Shown here piece by piece: positions 46,086-55,834 of a DNA stretch of 64,000 nucleotides. The notes below the pieces were generated by a model, which was not told where the DNA came from, did not search any database, and saw only the letters and a list, made by a program, of their open reading frames with translations. Location: positions 1,798,001 through 1,862,000 of the forward strand of contig BCKC01000005.1 in the NCBI GenBank assembly GCA_001600455.1, given 5' to 3'. Within the stretch, counting starts at the first letter, position 1. Each line of letters starts with the position of its first letter. The stretch comes from Endocalyx cinctus. Lineage: Eukaryota > Ascomycota > Sordariomycetes > Amphisphaeriales > Apiosporaceae. The position numbers and the translations under genes are program-made.

Positions 46086-46435
46086 ATGAACGCCTTTTTG
46101 TATAATGACGTCTCACATGTGGCGTCGGCTTCCGCGGCTTCGGAGTTGATGACTACCATCGCCGTAAGTGCGGTTACAGTGCTTGAAATATAGGGGCTGC
46201 ACTGTATCTTGAATCGGCGACAACTCTCAACATGATGCTTACAACTTATTTATATATATCAGAAGGTATAATGTAAGAGAGAATTATGGTATGGGCTGGA
46301 AGTCCTAGGTATGTCTAGGGTCATGTTAATTTGCGAGCTTCTTTTCAGATCGCCGCGACACCTGATTTCTACAATGCAGCAGCTTTTACGTGCATGCAAA
46401 AAAAAAAAAAAAAAGAGAAAGTTATAAACTTCTTT
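46086..46435 (+). other. Exon-like segments divergent from the acetyltransferase gene (doubtful)
   Basis: A short open piece beginning MNAFLYNDVSHVASASAASE at 46086 ends in a consensus donor GTAAGT at 46164. A strong acceptor CTTCTTTTCAG at 46348 is followed in phase by IAATPDFYNAAAFTCMQK, which then runs into a 17-A tract. The pairing of a good donor and acceptor in frame is suggestive of a very small gene or a relic, but length and family evidence are lacking. Confidence 0.2.
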
Positions 46436-47062
46436 TTAAAAAGGAAATCTATATCATGATATTATGGCGATAATTTAACAGCTAGTACGAATGTTTCCAT
46501 TTATTGTATAGGCCGAAGAGATAAATTAGAATAATACAGCTTGGAGAGGTTCAGTAAGAGAGACAACCCCTTGGAAAGCTTATACTCTCTTAGAAGAATG
46601 AAATTTTTATCGACGAGATATCACTGCAGTGACAACTAAAAACCGTTAATTACTAAGTACTCAGGTAAATAAAATAATCTGCTATAAGTGAGTGACTAGC
46701 CAGCCACAAGCAAAAGTTGGTAGCTGGAGCCACGGCGGCTAGGTTCATGAGCCCCTCATCTAACGCCGCCTAGGTGATTCAATTTTGAATTTCCAAGGTG
46801 ATTGCCAGTAGTCACTTTAAATATTTCACCCCGGCGATAGTTTCATTAGAACTAAAACTCCCCCTCGTCAATCTTTTATAAAGGAAATTCTTCCCAACCT
46901 CCTAGAAATTTACCAAACCTTCCATCTACATCATTGGGAAAATTTTCACTCTCACACAAGATCATCCAAATTCATTAAAAATAGTTCTTTTTTCATTCAA
47001 ACAAATTCATTTTAATCATCCAATAGTTTCGATACTTCCTATTCTCCTCTTCAAAAATAACC
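46436..47062. other. Intergenic region with promoter of the 47-kb gene
   Basis: AT-rich spacer. About 46735-46790 has an imperfect inverted repeat of cggcggctagg and cgccgcctagg. A TATA-like tttataaa lies at about 46875, some 185 bp upstream of the ATG at 47063, followed by a C/T/A-rich leader with repeated ttcattaaa-like words. Confidence 0.45.
46875..46882 (+). promoter_or_regulatory. TATA-like element upstream of the 47-kb gene
   Basis: The sequence tttataaa lies about 185 bp before the ATG at 47063 and is followed by a pyrimidine-rich leader, a plausible core promoter arrangement. Confidence 0.35.
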
Positions 47063-48236
47063 ATGTCGTCGAAAGCTACACATTTTGACACGTCCTTGCC
47101 TCAGGGCAAAATTGGACAGATTGAGTCGCGACGCGAGCCAATTGCGGACAAAGGTAGTTTGACCCAAATTTTCTTATGTTGAAATAATCTAGATAGTCAT
47201 AAATAAGTAAAATCAGATCAAAAAGCTAATAATTCACCAGATGGAATAACTGCACCTACCGCAGGCCTTCTTCATTCCGCTGCTGGTCATGAGCAATCCG
47301 AACTCGCCACAGCTCAAGCCGGCAATAGCACGCTTCTCGGAAGAATGCGCCAGATATTTGCGCACTTCATGATGGCCAAGAACAACATCGCGCCTGTACC
47401 AACCGATGCGCCTCAGAGAGAGATCATCTAGAACCCGGCTCTCGATGAGGTGACTTCGTCGAGGCCTCCTACGTCATCCAGCGACGACAGCGCCGACAGC
47501 TGCGCAATTGACGACTCCAGCGACGATGAATGCGCCGTCGGCAGTTCCAGCTCTATCTCCTCTTTCGAGATCCCACCACCAAAAAAACCAAACCGCCAAT
47601 ATGCGCCTCCCATTTTCGTAGACCAAGTTCGAGTAACCAACATCAACAGCGAACGCGGCAACGATAACAGAGTCAGCCACGTTAAACAATCATCTAAGTC
47701 ATCCAGATCAACCACATCTTCCACTTCCACGAACTGCCGCAATGTCTTCCGCGGTACAAACAAGAAACCTGGCGTGGAGCAGATGGTTAAGCCGGCCGAG
47801 CCTGTCGAGTCTCACGAGAATGGCACTCCAATCATGTAAGTTTAAAAAATGGTTTTAAAAGCAGCCCAATATTTATTCACTCTTTCTTTTTCGGATGACA
47901 GAAATATTATCCCCACAAGATGCTAACATAGAAAATTTCTCTAGTACCAAATCTCAAAATTCGGCCAACATTCCCGGCCACCGTCAGTTAGTCTCACACT
48001 ATGAAGGCATGACTTTCCGCCGCGAGAGCCGGACGGCTCGAGAGCAGGCGCCGCGACAACATCGACGCCAACTCACTCGCCGCGAGTCCCGCAGCCCTCA
48101 CAAGCTGGACCGTCGCGCCGATGTCGTAGACCCGCGAGGGTCACTGCCTTATATGCACGTCAGATACCGACGAGACGAGCCGGAGCCAGAGGACTGGTTC
48201 AAGATCATCGAGGATCTAAATCTTTCCTCATTTTAA
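47063..48236 (+). CDS. Unrecognised disordered protein, coding sequence interrupted by one in-frame UAG
   Basis: Three exons fit: 47063-47153, 47241-47835 and about 47955-48236. Intron 1 is GTAGTT...CACCAG; intron 2 is GTAAGT, branch GCTAAC, acceptor TCTCTAG. The N-terminal part (MSSKATHFDTSLPQGKIGQI) is followed by the helical LLGRMRQIFAHFMMAKNN, then a UAG at 47429-47431. Beyond it, the same frame stays open and protein-like: an acidic Ser/Asp segment (SSSDDSADSCAIDDSSDDEC), ISSFEIPPPKKPNRQYAPP, a Ser-rich part, and a very basic C-terminus with TFRRESRTAREQ and QHRRQLTRRESRS, ending DWFKIIEDLNLSSF. If the UAG ends translation, the product is 93 residues; if passed, about 322. I recognise no family. 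A 39-bp intron skipping the UAG (GTACCA to CTAG) is possible but shorter than any other intron here. Confidence 0.6.
47429..47431 (+). other. In-frame UAG codon inside an otherwise open frame
   Basis: This TAG interrupts a frame that is open and protein-like for 62 codons before it in the exon and for over 130 codons after it. A GAGAG/CTCTC pair (47416-47420 with 47439-47443) could place it in an 18-nt hairpin loop. Confidence 0.8.
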
Positions 48237-49038
48237 AAAAAATGAGATGAAAGGAATTCCAACAAATCGTTGGTTAGAAAACCATCACGCCAGACTGAGC
48301 AGCCAATTATTTCTTCAGTCCGAGGTTTTTCGAGATGGATGATTTTTAAACTTTCATCCGATAGTTCTGGAGGTTGGTAATGGTTTTGTGATATTGGAGC
48401 GGCGTGTTCTTGAGTATGAAGCGTTGGCATAGGGGAGCCGGATAATACTTAATTAGTAGAACCACCCAAGACATTAATGTTTAATATAATGAATAATTAC
48501 TAATTAAATAAACAAATCTTGTACTTTATATCGACTGCGACATTTGACTAAACAGATCAATAAGCTTTACCAAGTAATAGACCAACGTAGTAAAATGTGA
48601 TAGTTGAGTGACTGATAGATAATTACTCGTTATTGGTAGCCCATAGCGCGGAGAAGGGTCGCCAGCACGATACCCCAGCTAGATACTGCTCAATATCTTC
48701 ATACCTCTAGATAGTTTAGGAGGCTTCAGTTAACCTACACCCTTGTGATTTTTACCTCAAGCCAGACTCTAACTAAGAAACCTATACCGGTGGAGTGTTG
48801 ATAGTTATCATGTATACTCACTAACCTCCTAAAAGACTCCATTAAGGTGTCGACTGGTGCTAAGTATAGTCGATAAACATAACTTTAAGATCACATTTGA
48901 TACTGAAATAACCTCTGATTACTTTGAACTTACAACCAATGTAAAGAAGTGAGCGCATCCGTGTCTAGATTTGGTTCGAAATAGGTTTCCATCACGAACA
49001 AACTCTTTATTTCAGTAGTTCATAAACTACCAGACGAG

Positions 49039-49277
49039 TGTCAGGGGATAGAACGCTGAAACATGGAGTTGGCTGCGCGGCTACGGCTATCCTCCGGGTA
49101 GCCTAAGTAGAATAGGACCATATAAGGAGAGGCTTCCGCCTCTCATAGGAGATAGGAAGGTTAAGAATCAATAAAGTTATTTATTAGGCTCTTGGATTTA
49201 CATTGCTACCCTACTGCTACGCTCTGGCTACGTAACTGCGCTACCCTACACTCCAAGGTACCCCCTTATTTCTCACA
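49039..49277. mobile_element. Solo LTR of an LTR retrotransposon with 5-bp target-site duplication
   Basis: A 239-bp element begins TGTCAGGG and ends TTTCTCACA, so it has the TGT...ACA ends of an LTR. It is bounded by the identical pentamers ACGAG at 49034-49038 and 49278-49282, a target-site duplication of the usual LTR length. Inside are TATAAGG at 49121, a perfect 7-bp hairpin (gagaggc ttcc gcctctc, 49127-49144) and a polyadenylation-type AATAAA at 49170-49175, in the order expected for an LTR promoter and R region. No gag/pol sequence or second LTR is present, so the internal part was most likely lost by LTR-LTR recombination. The intact duplication suggests a fairly young insertion. Copia or gypsy origin cannot be decided. 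Confidence 0.75.
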
Positions 49278-49368
49278 ACGAGACAGGAAAGTTTGAATTA
49301 GTTCATATTAAGCGTATGCCCCAAGAGTATAACTGATATTTTCTACGTAGAAAGGCGAGGAAATTAGG

Positions 49369-49378
49369 TATATAAATA
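49369..49378 (+). promoter_or_regulatory. TATA box of the 49.5-kb gene
   Basis: The sequence TATATAAATA lies about 153 bp upstream of the ATG at 49531. The identical decamer precedes the gene at 51245 by a similar distance (51080-51089). Confidence 0.5.
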
Positions 49379-49530
49379 AAGTAGATAGAAGACGTACAAG
49401 TAGTTCCATTTCAACAAGAAGTAACATATTTCAAGACGTCGAATCCTAGTACAAGATCATTAAGCAACCCAAACAGCTATTTCTAGTCATCATAAGAATC
49501 ATTATCTAAACAGTTTCGGGATTCGCCAAA

Positions 49531-50496
49531 ATGTGTTTATTCAACACGTCGAAATGCTTCTCTAGAATATGTGACCGTCTCCAAGGGAAAACGGCCAAGA
49601 CAGATCAAAGAAATGAAGACCAAAGAGTAGAACAGGCCATCTCGGAAGAAATGCCAGCGGAAGCTACAAACAATAACAGAGAGGATAAGATCAGATCTAA
49701 ACGTATTAAACATGTCACATTCGCCGACCTTCTTACAAGAGATAATACTCAAGATGTGCCTCGCGTCTCGGCCAAACAGAGAAATACAAATCAACAACCT
49801 CAGCGCAACGCAGAAGTCCGTCAAAGATATGACGACATAAATGAGGGAACGGAAGATAGCCAAGTTACCAATAGCCCTAAGAACGAGGCCCGGAAGGAAG
49901 AACAGCCGTTGGCAAGCACATCATCTAGATACAGAAATTCCCCTGTACACTCTCGAAATAATAGGGAAGAATACGACCATCCTCAACAAAAAGGATCTCA
50001 GCAGTGGCACCGACGGAAATCAGAGCGCCCTCAGCAAACACAACAGCCCAAATTAAAAGAGCGCCAAAAAAAGAAGGCAAAACCAACCTACACAACTCCA
50101 GCCAGCCAATCCACCCAAACTAACTTATGCAAGAGACTCCTGAATCACCAGAGGCAGCGAACTCAGAAATCTCTCGAACGGTTAAATGTGCTCACGCAAC
50201 ACGGCAAGAAGTCGCAGCTGCCTTGCTATCCGAAAAAGGAGAAGAACGACAAACTTTTCGAGGGTAAGCATCAAGGCGAAGACTACTTTCCTAATCGTTT
50301 GGATGGCGAGCTCGCGAATCTAGAGGAAGCGTATCTATGGATAGGCAATCCCAACGCCGAGACGGCCGGCATCCTGCGGTCGTTGATGAACGTCAAGTCG
50401 ACGGCTTCGAACTTATCGTCGTCATCGCAATTAAATCGACAAACCTCCGTTGAGTCTACCGGAAGTCTGAGCTCGGTCGATAAACCTAAGCCTTGA
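49531..50496 (+). CDS. Unrecognised intrinsically disordered basic protein with a PP1-docking-like motif
   Basis: An intronless gene for 321 residues, with a good start (gccaaaATGTGT) downstream of a TATA box. The N-terminus MCLFNTSKCFSRICDRLQGK is cysteine-bearing and amphipathic and might attach to a membrane. The middle is almost entirely polar (Gln, Asn, Arg, Glu rich: QQPQRNAEVRQRYDD; PQQTQQPKLKERQKKKAK), with little predicted order. The segment KRIKHVTFADLL contains K-x-V-T-F, which matches the RVxF-type docking motif for protein phosphatase 1. The C-terminal third has more ordered helices (GELANLEEAYLWIGNPN; AGILRSLMNV) followed by a Ser-rich tail. No catalytic domain is visible. Together with the neighbouring disordered gene at 47063, it may be a lineage-specific gene. 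Confidence 0.65.
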   Translation: MCLFNTSKCFSRICDRLQGKTAKTDQRNEDQRVEQAISEEMPAEATNNNREDKIRSKRIKHVTFADLLTRDNTQDVPRVSAKQRNTNQQPQRNAEVRQRYDDINEGTEDSQVTNSPKNEARKEEQPLASTSSRYRNSPVHSRNNREEYDHPQQKGSQQWHRRKSERPQQTQQPKLKERQKKKAKPTYTTPASQSTQTNLCKRLLNHQRQRTQKSLERLNVLTQHGKKSQLPCYPKKEKNDKLFEGKHQGEDYFPNRLDGELANLEEAYLWIGNPNAETAGILRSLMNVKSTASNLSSSSQLNRQTSVESTGSLSSVDKPKP

Positions 50497-51244
50497 AAAT
50501 CCGAGTGTGTGGAAATGGAATAAATTCTAAACATGGGGTTCCGAGGGAAAAGAGAAATGGTATAGCTTCAATCAATGTTTTACTAATTTTATTTTTTTTT
50601 GTTGGATTTGACGATCATTTCAATCAAAAGACAGCTATATTTGGAATTTACGGTTATCAGTTATCAGTTTCAGAAAAGCGGTTAGGGCAAAAGATATCAC
50701 ACCATGGCGTTGAATGGATGATACCATACCCCCCCTCGGCAGAGGTATTCGGAGTTTGCGTTGAATATTAGGAAATGATCCAACTGCATATCTGGTGATC
50801 CAATTATCCCCTTACATAATAGCAATCATAACGATTAATAATAGGCTCTTGAATGAGAATCTCCATGGAATACGTCGTTTACTAATAATTAAGTAGTTAT
50901 GTGCAGTGCATACAAGAGAAGAACTTCCACGGAAGCTTAGATATGGATCAATGTCCAAGGAATATCGTATTTTTCTCAAAATGACGTGACGGATTCACTC
51001 ATAACATACCATCCTAATTGGATCACATACGTCAACCCTTCACCCCCACCTACCCGAGATGGAGAGGAGTGGTATAGCCTATATAAATACCCTCAAGTCG
51101 TAACTTTGATAAATAAGGAGGTATAACAATGAGTTATCAAGTCGAGTAGAGTTCTAAGTGAAGAATCCTCGAGAATCAATTATATTCATTAGAGACTGTC
51201 TTAATTACCAACACCACGTGTCGACATAATTGGGAATATCGAAA
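50497..51244. other. Intergenic region
   Basis: About 0.75 kb, AT-rich. A 92-codon open stretch near 50493 lacks support. The last 200 bases hold the promoter of the NmrA-like gene. Confidence 0.5.
51080..51089 (+). promoter_or_regulatory. TATA box of the NmrA-like gene
   Basis: TATATAAATA lies about 156 bp upstream of the ATG at 51245 and is followed by an A/C-rich leader, consistent with a strongly inducible fungal promoter. Confidence 0.5.
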
Positions 51245-52388
51245 ATGATCGGAGAGATCAAAAAAGTTATCATAGTTGGGGTAAGCTAAGCTTTAATACT
51301 ATCTACCTACCTACTCACTAGATAACCAAGAGGATAATTTCCCAAAAAAAAAAGAGAATCATGTTCCCGGAGAAGGGAAAATATTTAACACACACTAATC
51401 ATAAGTATCTCCCCGCCATTGAAAAAAATGTAGGCATCCGGAAACATAGGCAAACCCGTAACGGCGGCCCTCCTCGAAGCCGGGTTCGAAGTGACGGCCC
51501 TATCCCGCGAGGGTTCCGCCAGCACGCCCCCTCAGGGTGCCCTCGCGAAGCAGGCGGACTACGGGTCGGTCGAGTCCCTCGCAAAAGCGTTCGAGGGCCA
51601 GGACGCGATCATCTCGGCGGTGACGACGGCAGCGACGGGAGGACAGCTCCCGATCGCCGAGGCCGCCCTGGCCGCGAAAGTGAAGCGGTTCATCCCTTCC
51701 GAGTACGGGATCAACACGCGCATAGTCCAGGGCACCGCGATAGGCGGTATCCTTCAGGGGAAGACTAAGCTCGTCGATTGGCTGGCTGAGAAGTCGAAGG
51801 AGAACCCTTGGTTCACCTGGACGGGGATTTCGACCGGGTTGTTCTTCGATTGGGTAAGTTATCAAGAACGAAAAGAGTAGGTGGAAGGATTGAGATGGTA
51901 GACTGATTAACGTGATTTTATCCGTCTCGATGAATATTTAGGGCCTGGATTACGGTTCTATCGGATTCGACAAGAAATCCAAAACAGCCACTATCTACGA
52001 TTCGGGCAACGAGCCCTTCCAGTCGACGAACCTCGGCCTCATCGGTAAAGCCGTCGTCGCCATCCTCACCAACCCGGAAAAGGCCGCGAACCAGTATATC
52101 ACCATCGCTTCCTTCAACCCGTCGCAGAACCAGGTGCTCGAGATCGTCGAGAAGGAAACGGGGGTGAAGTGGGACGTCAAGCACCTGACGACGGCGGAGC
52201 AGGAGCAGATCGGGATGGACAAGCTCGCCAAGGGCGACTACAGCGCTTTCTCGAACCTTCTGAAACGACGCCTCTTCTCGGATGGCGCCGGATTGGCTGT
52301 CACGGGCAAGGATAACGCCGCTCCTGCGTTGCTGGGACTCGAGGAGGAAGATTTGGCTGCTACTGTCAAGAAGTGGCTTTCTGAGTGA
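51245..52388 (+). CDS. NmrA-like / isoflavone-reductase-like NAD(P)-binding protein
   Basis: Three exons, 51245-51280, 51434-51853 and 51942-52388, give 300 residues. Both introns are GT-AG in phase 0. The first exon (12 codons) supplies the beta strand MIGEIKKVIIVG, and the second starts ASGNIGKP, so the glycine-rich GxxGxxG dinucleotide motif is split by intron 1. Further family features are DAIISAVTTAATGGQLPIAE, AKVKRFIPSEYGIN and ENPWFTWTGISTGLFFDW, followed by GLDYGSIGFDKKSKTATIYD after intron 2. These proteins are atypical short-chain dehydrogenases; some are redox sensors, others reduce phenolic compounds. The IPSEYG motif places this one with the isoflavone-reductase-like group. Its substrate is unknown. 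Proximity to lignocellulose enzymes may be chance. Confidence 0.88.
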
Positions 52389-52774
52389 TCGATTATACGA
52401 AAATAAGTCGATGCCCCATCCTAATGATTAGGATGATCCTTTCTCCGATTTCTGCGAGATATTTTCAAAACAAGGAAAAGAAAGGGGGTTTTCACAGAGC
52501 ATCAGGTATATCAATTTGTATGCATATCACAGGTATATAAGAGAAAGCTGATAGGCCCTCATTCTCAATTTTAAAGGCAAATTGGCTACAAAGCAAGATA
52601 AGTAGGCATAAACGGTTAAGATAAACTATGTTACGTGAAGTATATACATGTCATTGTGCCCTTTTGTTCCTTAAACTCATCGACTATTCGAGACTAGAAG
52701 ATATGTTGCCGTGTCGTCCCTGAATAACAACAAGAAGATGTATAAAAACATTTCAAACCAGAGCCTGCGCTCTT
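52389..52774. other. Convergent 3' intergenic region
   Basis: About 0.4 kb between the convergent NmrA-like and CE15 genes. A short palindrome atcctaatgattaggat lies near 52418-52434 and could act in 3'-end formation. No gene is supported. Confidence 0.5.
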
Positions 52775-54150
52775 TTACGCGAAGCTGGGAGCGACCCAGT
52801 CTCCCGTCCACGTAGCCATGTCGACGGTGGCGGAGCTCGTCTCGACGGCGCCCGGCTCGGCGCCGGTGCCGAGGAGGAAGTAGTTCATGTAGGTGGTGAG
52901 GTCCTGCTGCTGGGAGCTGGGGAACTGGCAGTGACCGTGGCCGCCGACGAGGGAGAAGCCCATGTTGTTGGGGGAGCCGACGGCGGCGTAGATCTCGCGG
53001 CCGGCCTTCATGCACCCGGTGGTCGAGACGGGGCCGAGCCAGTCGATGTCGTTCTCGATCACGAACAGGCCGCGGGGCGCGACCATGGCCGCCAGCATGT
53101 GGTGGTCCTCGGGCATCGTGTTGGTCTTGGTGCTGTACGGGTCGAGGTTCTTGCTGAACCACACGTTCTCGCCCACGATCTCGCCCGCCGTCTGGATGTT
53201 GCCGCCCTTGTTGTGGACGTCGTCCGAGATACGCCAGCAGGCGGCACCGCCGGATCCGGACTCCTGGGGGAGGGTCAACGCGATGCGGTCGACGAGAGCG
53301 CCGACGATGAAGGCGCCCTTGCCGTTACGGGAGCAGCCCGTCGTGCCGAGCTTAGTGATGTCGATGCCGGTCGCGTCGGCGCCGAGCTGCTCCAGACCGT
53401 CGATGACTCGGTCGACACCCCAGGCCCAGGCGGTGAGAGCACCAGCCGAGTGGGTGTTGCCGAAAAGCGTGTAGAACGCACCCTGGCCACGGGATCCGGC
53501 CGAGGTCTGAGCGGCGAACTGGTCGTTGCCGAAACCGATGGTTCCAATGGTGTTGGGGATCGGCAGGGAAGATCCACCGATCGTGATGACGGCGGGGCCG
53601 GGGGCGGTGGGCGGCTTGCGGATCGATACGGCGATCGTGGCCGTCTTGGATCCGACGGTGACGGCTACGCTCATGCCGTTGGCGCCGATCGTGGCCTAGA
53701 TGAGTTTTCCTCTTAGTAAAAATGTAACAGAATTACTCATGAAAGAAAGCCTTTATAATTGCCACTTTATCTCCATATCTCCAAATTTTTGCTATCTAGC
53801 CCATACCGCAAGCCTCCAAAAGAATAAAAAACAGGGAAACGGAGAGAGGATGTAAGGTAACTCACCTCAACGCTGTCGGGAGGGGGCGGGTACTCTCCGA
53901 GCTCGTACTGCTGCAGCAGCTTGCTGATCTCCTGCTGACGGCAGGTCCAGTCGTCCATGGACGCGACGGGGTCACCGCTAGCCATGGTGAACGGGTCCGG
54001 GAGAGCGGCGTAGTCGACAGCCGGGAAGGTGTCGGGGATCGTGCAGGCGGTCCCGTTCTGGCGCGCGCGAACCTCGGCGTAGGTCTGAGAGAAAGGCCGC
54101 GCCAGGGCCGTGGAGCCCATCAAGAGGGCCGAAGTAAGTTTACGCACCAT
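52775..54150 (-). CDS. 4-O-methyl-glucuronoyl methylesterase, carbohydrate esterase family 15
   Basis: Two exons, 54150-53866 and 53695-52775, joined across a 170-bp intron (GTGAGT...CATCTAG), give 401 residues. A signal peptide (MVRKLTSALLMGSTALARPF) shows secretion. CE15 enzymes cleave the ester bond between glucuronoyl groups of xylan and lignin alcohols, separating lignin from hemicellulose. The nucleophile motif is TTGCSRNGKGA (G-C-S-R-N-G), the acid lies in LPQESGSGGAACWR, and the histidine in GGHGHCQFP. Conserved pieces IGGSSLPIPNTIGTIGFGND and WGVDRVIDGLEQL support the family. There is no CBM, unlike some relatives. The junction reads DSVE|ATIGANGMSV. Carbon-source control is expected from the family but I cannot show it here. 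Confidence 0.93.
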
Positions 54151-55834
54151 TTTGAACTTCAAAAACAAAACTACAAAAACTATCTTTAAACAAAAGAAGA
54201 GGAAATCTTTTTTTTTTCGTTTAATGATCGAATATCTTTCCCACGTGGAAAAAAGAAATGTCACTCAGGGCGGTCGGTGACTGAGCTTTATTATATACAT
54301 GATAGTCGTCTCGTCAATGGATGGTGGCGCCGAATGGGGGAAGAAATGGGCCCCGATATGATTGGGTTTCGCCCCTTGTTTGCTATTAAGATTGTCTACT
54401 CTATATTCCGGTTGATACTGGAACAGCCTCAAATTACCCAATAGTATAGACATGCACTTCTATTATCCCCTGGGTATCCAAGGTATGTCCTCGGCACTGA
54501 CAAACCGCCTCATATTAACGTGATTGGCTTAGGTCACACCCCCTCTCTCATAAAACGAGTCGTCTTATTAATTCGAATCCAGAATCTTTTCTTTCATCAG
54601 CCCAGTTTTGTTCTGGTTTTTTCCCTTTCTCACGGGGGCAAGAATATCGAATGCTGGAGGCGCCGAGAACGTCCTTGGCACTTTGGATATTGCAGGCCGT
54701 CCTGTCTCGTCCCGTTCAAAAACGTGTCGTGGGCGCCAAAGACAAAAAGAGCGAAGGAGAGATCAATCCTTCCCAGACGGTGGGGAGGCTGGTTAATATG
54801 GCTAAATCCGACGCGGCGGGTTAAAACCCTTTTACGTTGGTTTCCTAATTAGAGAAGGCGGCGATCCGATCCCCGACCATACATACTGCTGTATATACAT
54901 TTCCCCGCGCGAACATCATATTTTGTCGTCGAATGGTTGGTTTCTTTCGACAAACGAAACATACCAAGAAAAAAAGAAAAGAAAGCAGCTTTAGTGTGAA
55001 GTATGTATCACGATTGGGTGTCATTTTTCATTGTAGTATCGTAAGATCTTAGAATGCCTGAAAGTCGTTTATCTCAGACACTATCTCTTCCTCGTGGCAT
55101 CCTCACAAAATATAGACATTTCCCATTTGTTGAGCTCTTTTTTTCAATACTAATAATAATGATAATTATCATACGAATAAAAACCGATGATTTATGAGAA
55201 GGTAAATCTCATGTCATCAGAGAATAGCGGAGTAAAAGCCACGAGCCCTAAAGAAAGTCAACCCCTGATCGACTTGACGATTGCATGCAGCTCGCATGCC
55301 GGCCCTAAATTATATATCGCCCATCCATCTAATAATATCTGCATTCGCGATATATATTTATTATATTAACATGGATAAATAGCCGAGGGGACGAACGTAT
55401 TCAATACCAGAAGAAGTAACAACTTGTTCATCGACACTTACTCTGGAGATTAGTTCCGAATTTGCCATTGCCACAAGCTAGCCTTGGAAGAGATGGAAGG
55501 TTATTCCGTCGCGTTTTTATCTTGTATAGCATAGCTCGTGGCATCGTAACGATAGCAATAGCAGTAGAAGAATAAATGGTAAATTTCTATTTTGACCGAC
55601 CCTCTCCCCCCCCTTTCCCCAGATTCCTTGGCAAATGCCCGGTACTTGATAGTGGATATTGCTGTATATTTTTCCGCCTTTACCACGACTCTGCTAGCAT
55701 TGGCGAACAACTTCTCCTCTCTACGGTTACAGCTGCGTTACACGAGAGATAACTCTGCCGCGTCGAGATACAGAACCTGAACCACACATGAACAAAGGGG
55801 AAGCGTAGAAAAACAATCACCACTTATTGTCATC
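54151..55834. other. Divergent promoter region between CE15 and AA9 genes
   Basis: About 1.7 kb separating two divergently transcribed wall-degrading enzymes, so it holds both promoters. It includes tattatatacatga near 54288, poly-T tracts, and purine-rich stretches near 54960-54990. I see no gene. Shared control through this region is possible, but no specific activator site could be established by eye. Confidence 0.45.

Larger units (their letters stand above)
48237..49530. other. Intergenic region containing a solo LTR
   Basis: AT-rich spacer between two genes of unknown function. The solo LTR at 49039-49277 is described separately. No coding sequence is supported in the remainder. Confidence 0.5.

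Noticed and set aside
52931..53716. 261-codon plus-strand open frame
   Set aside because: Antisense to the CE15 esterase, whose catalytic motifs are clear on the minus strand.
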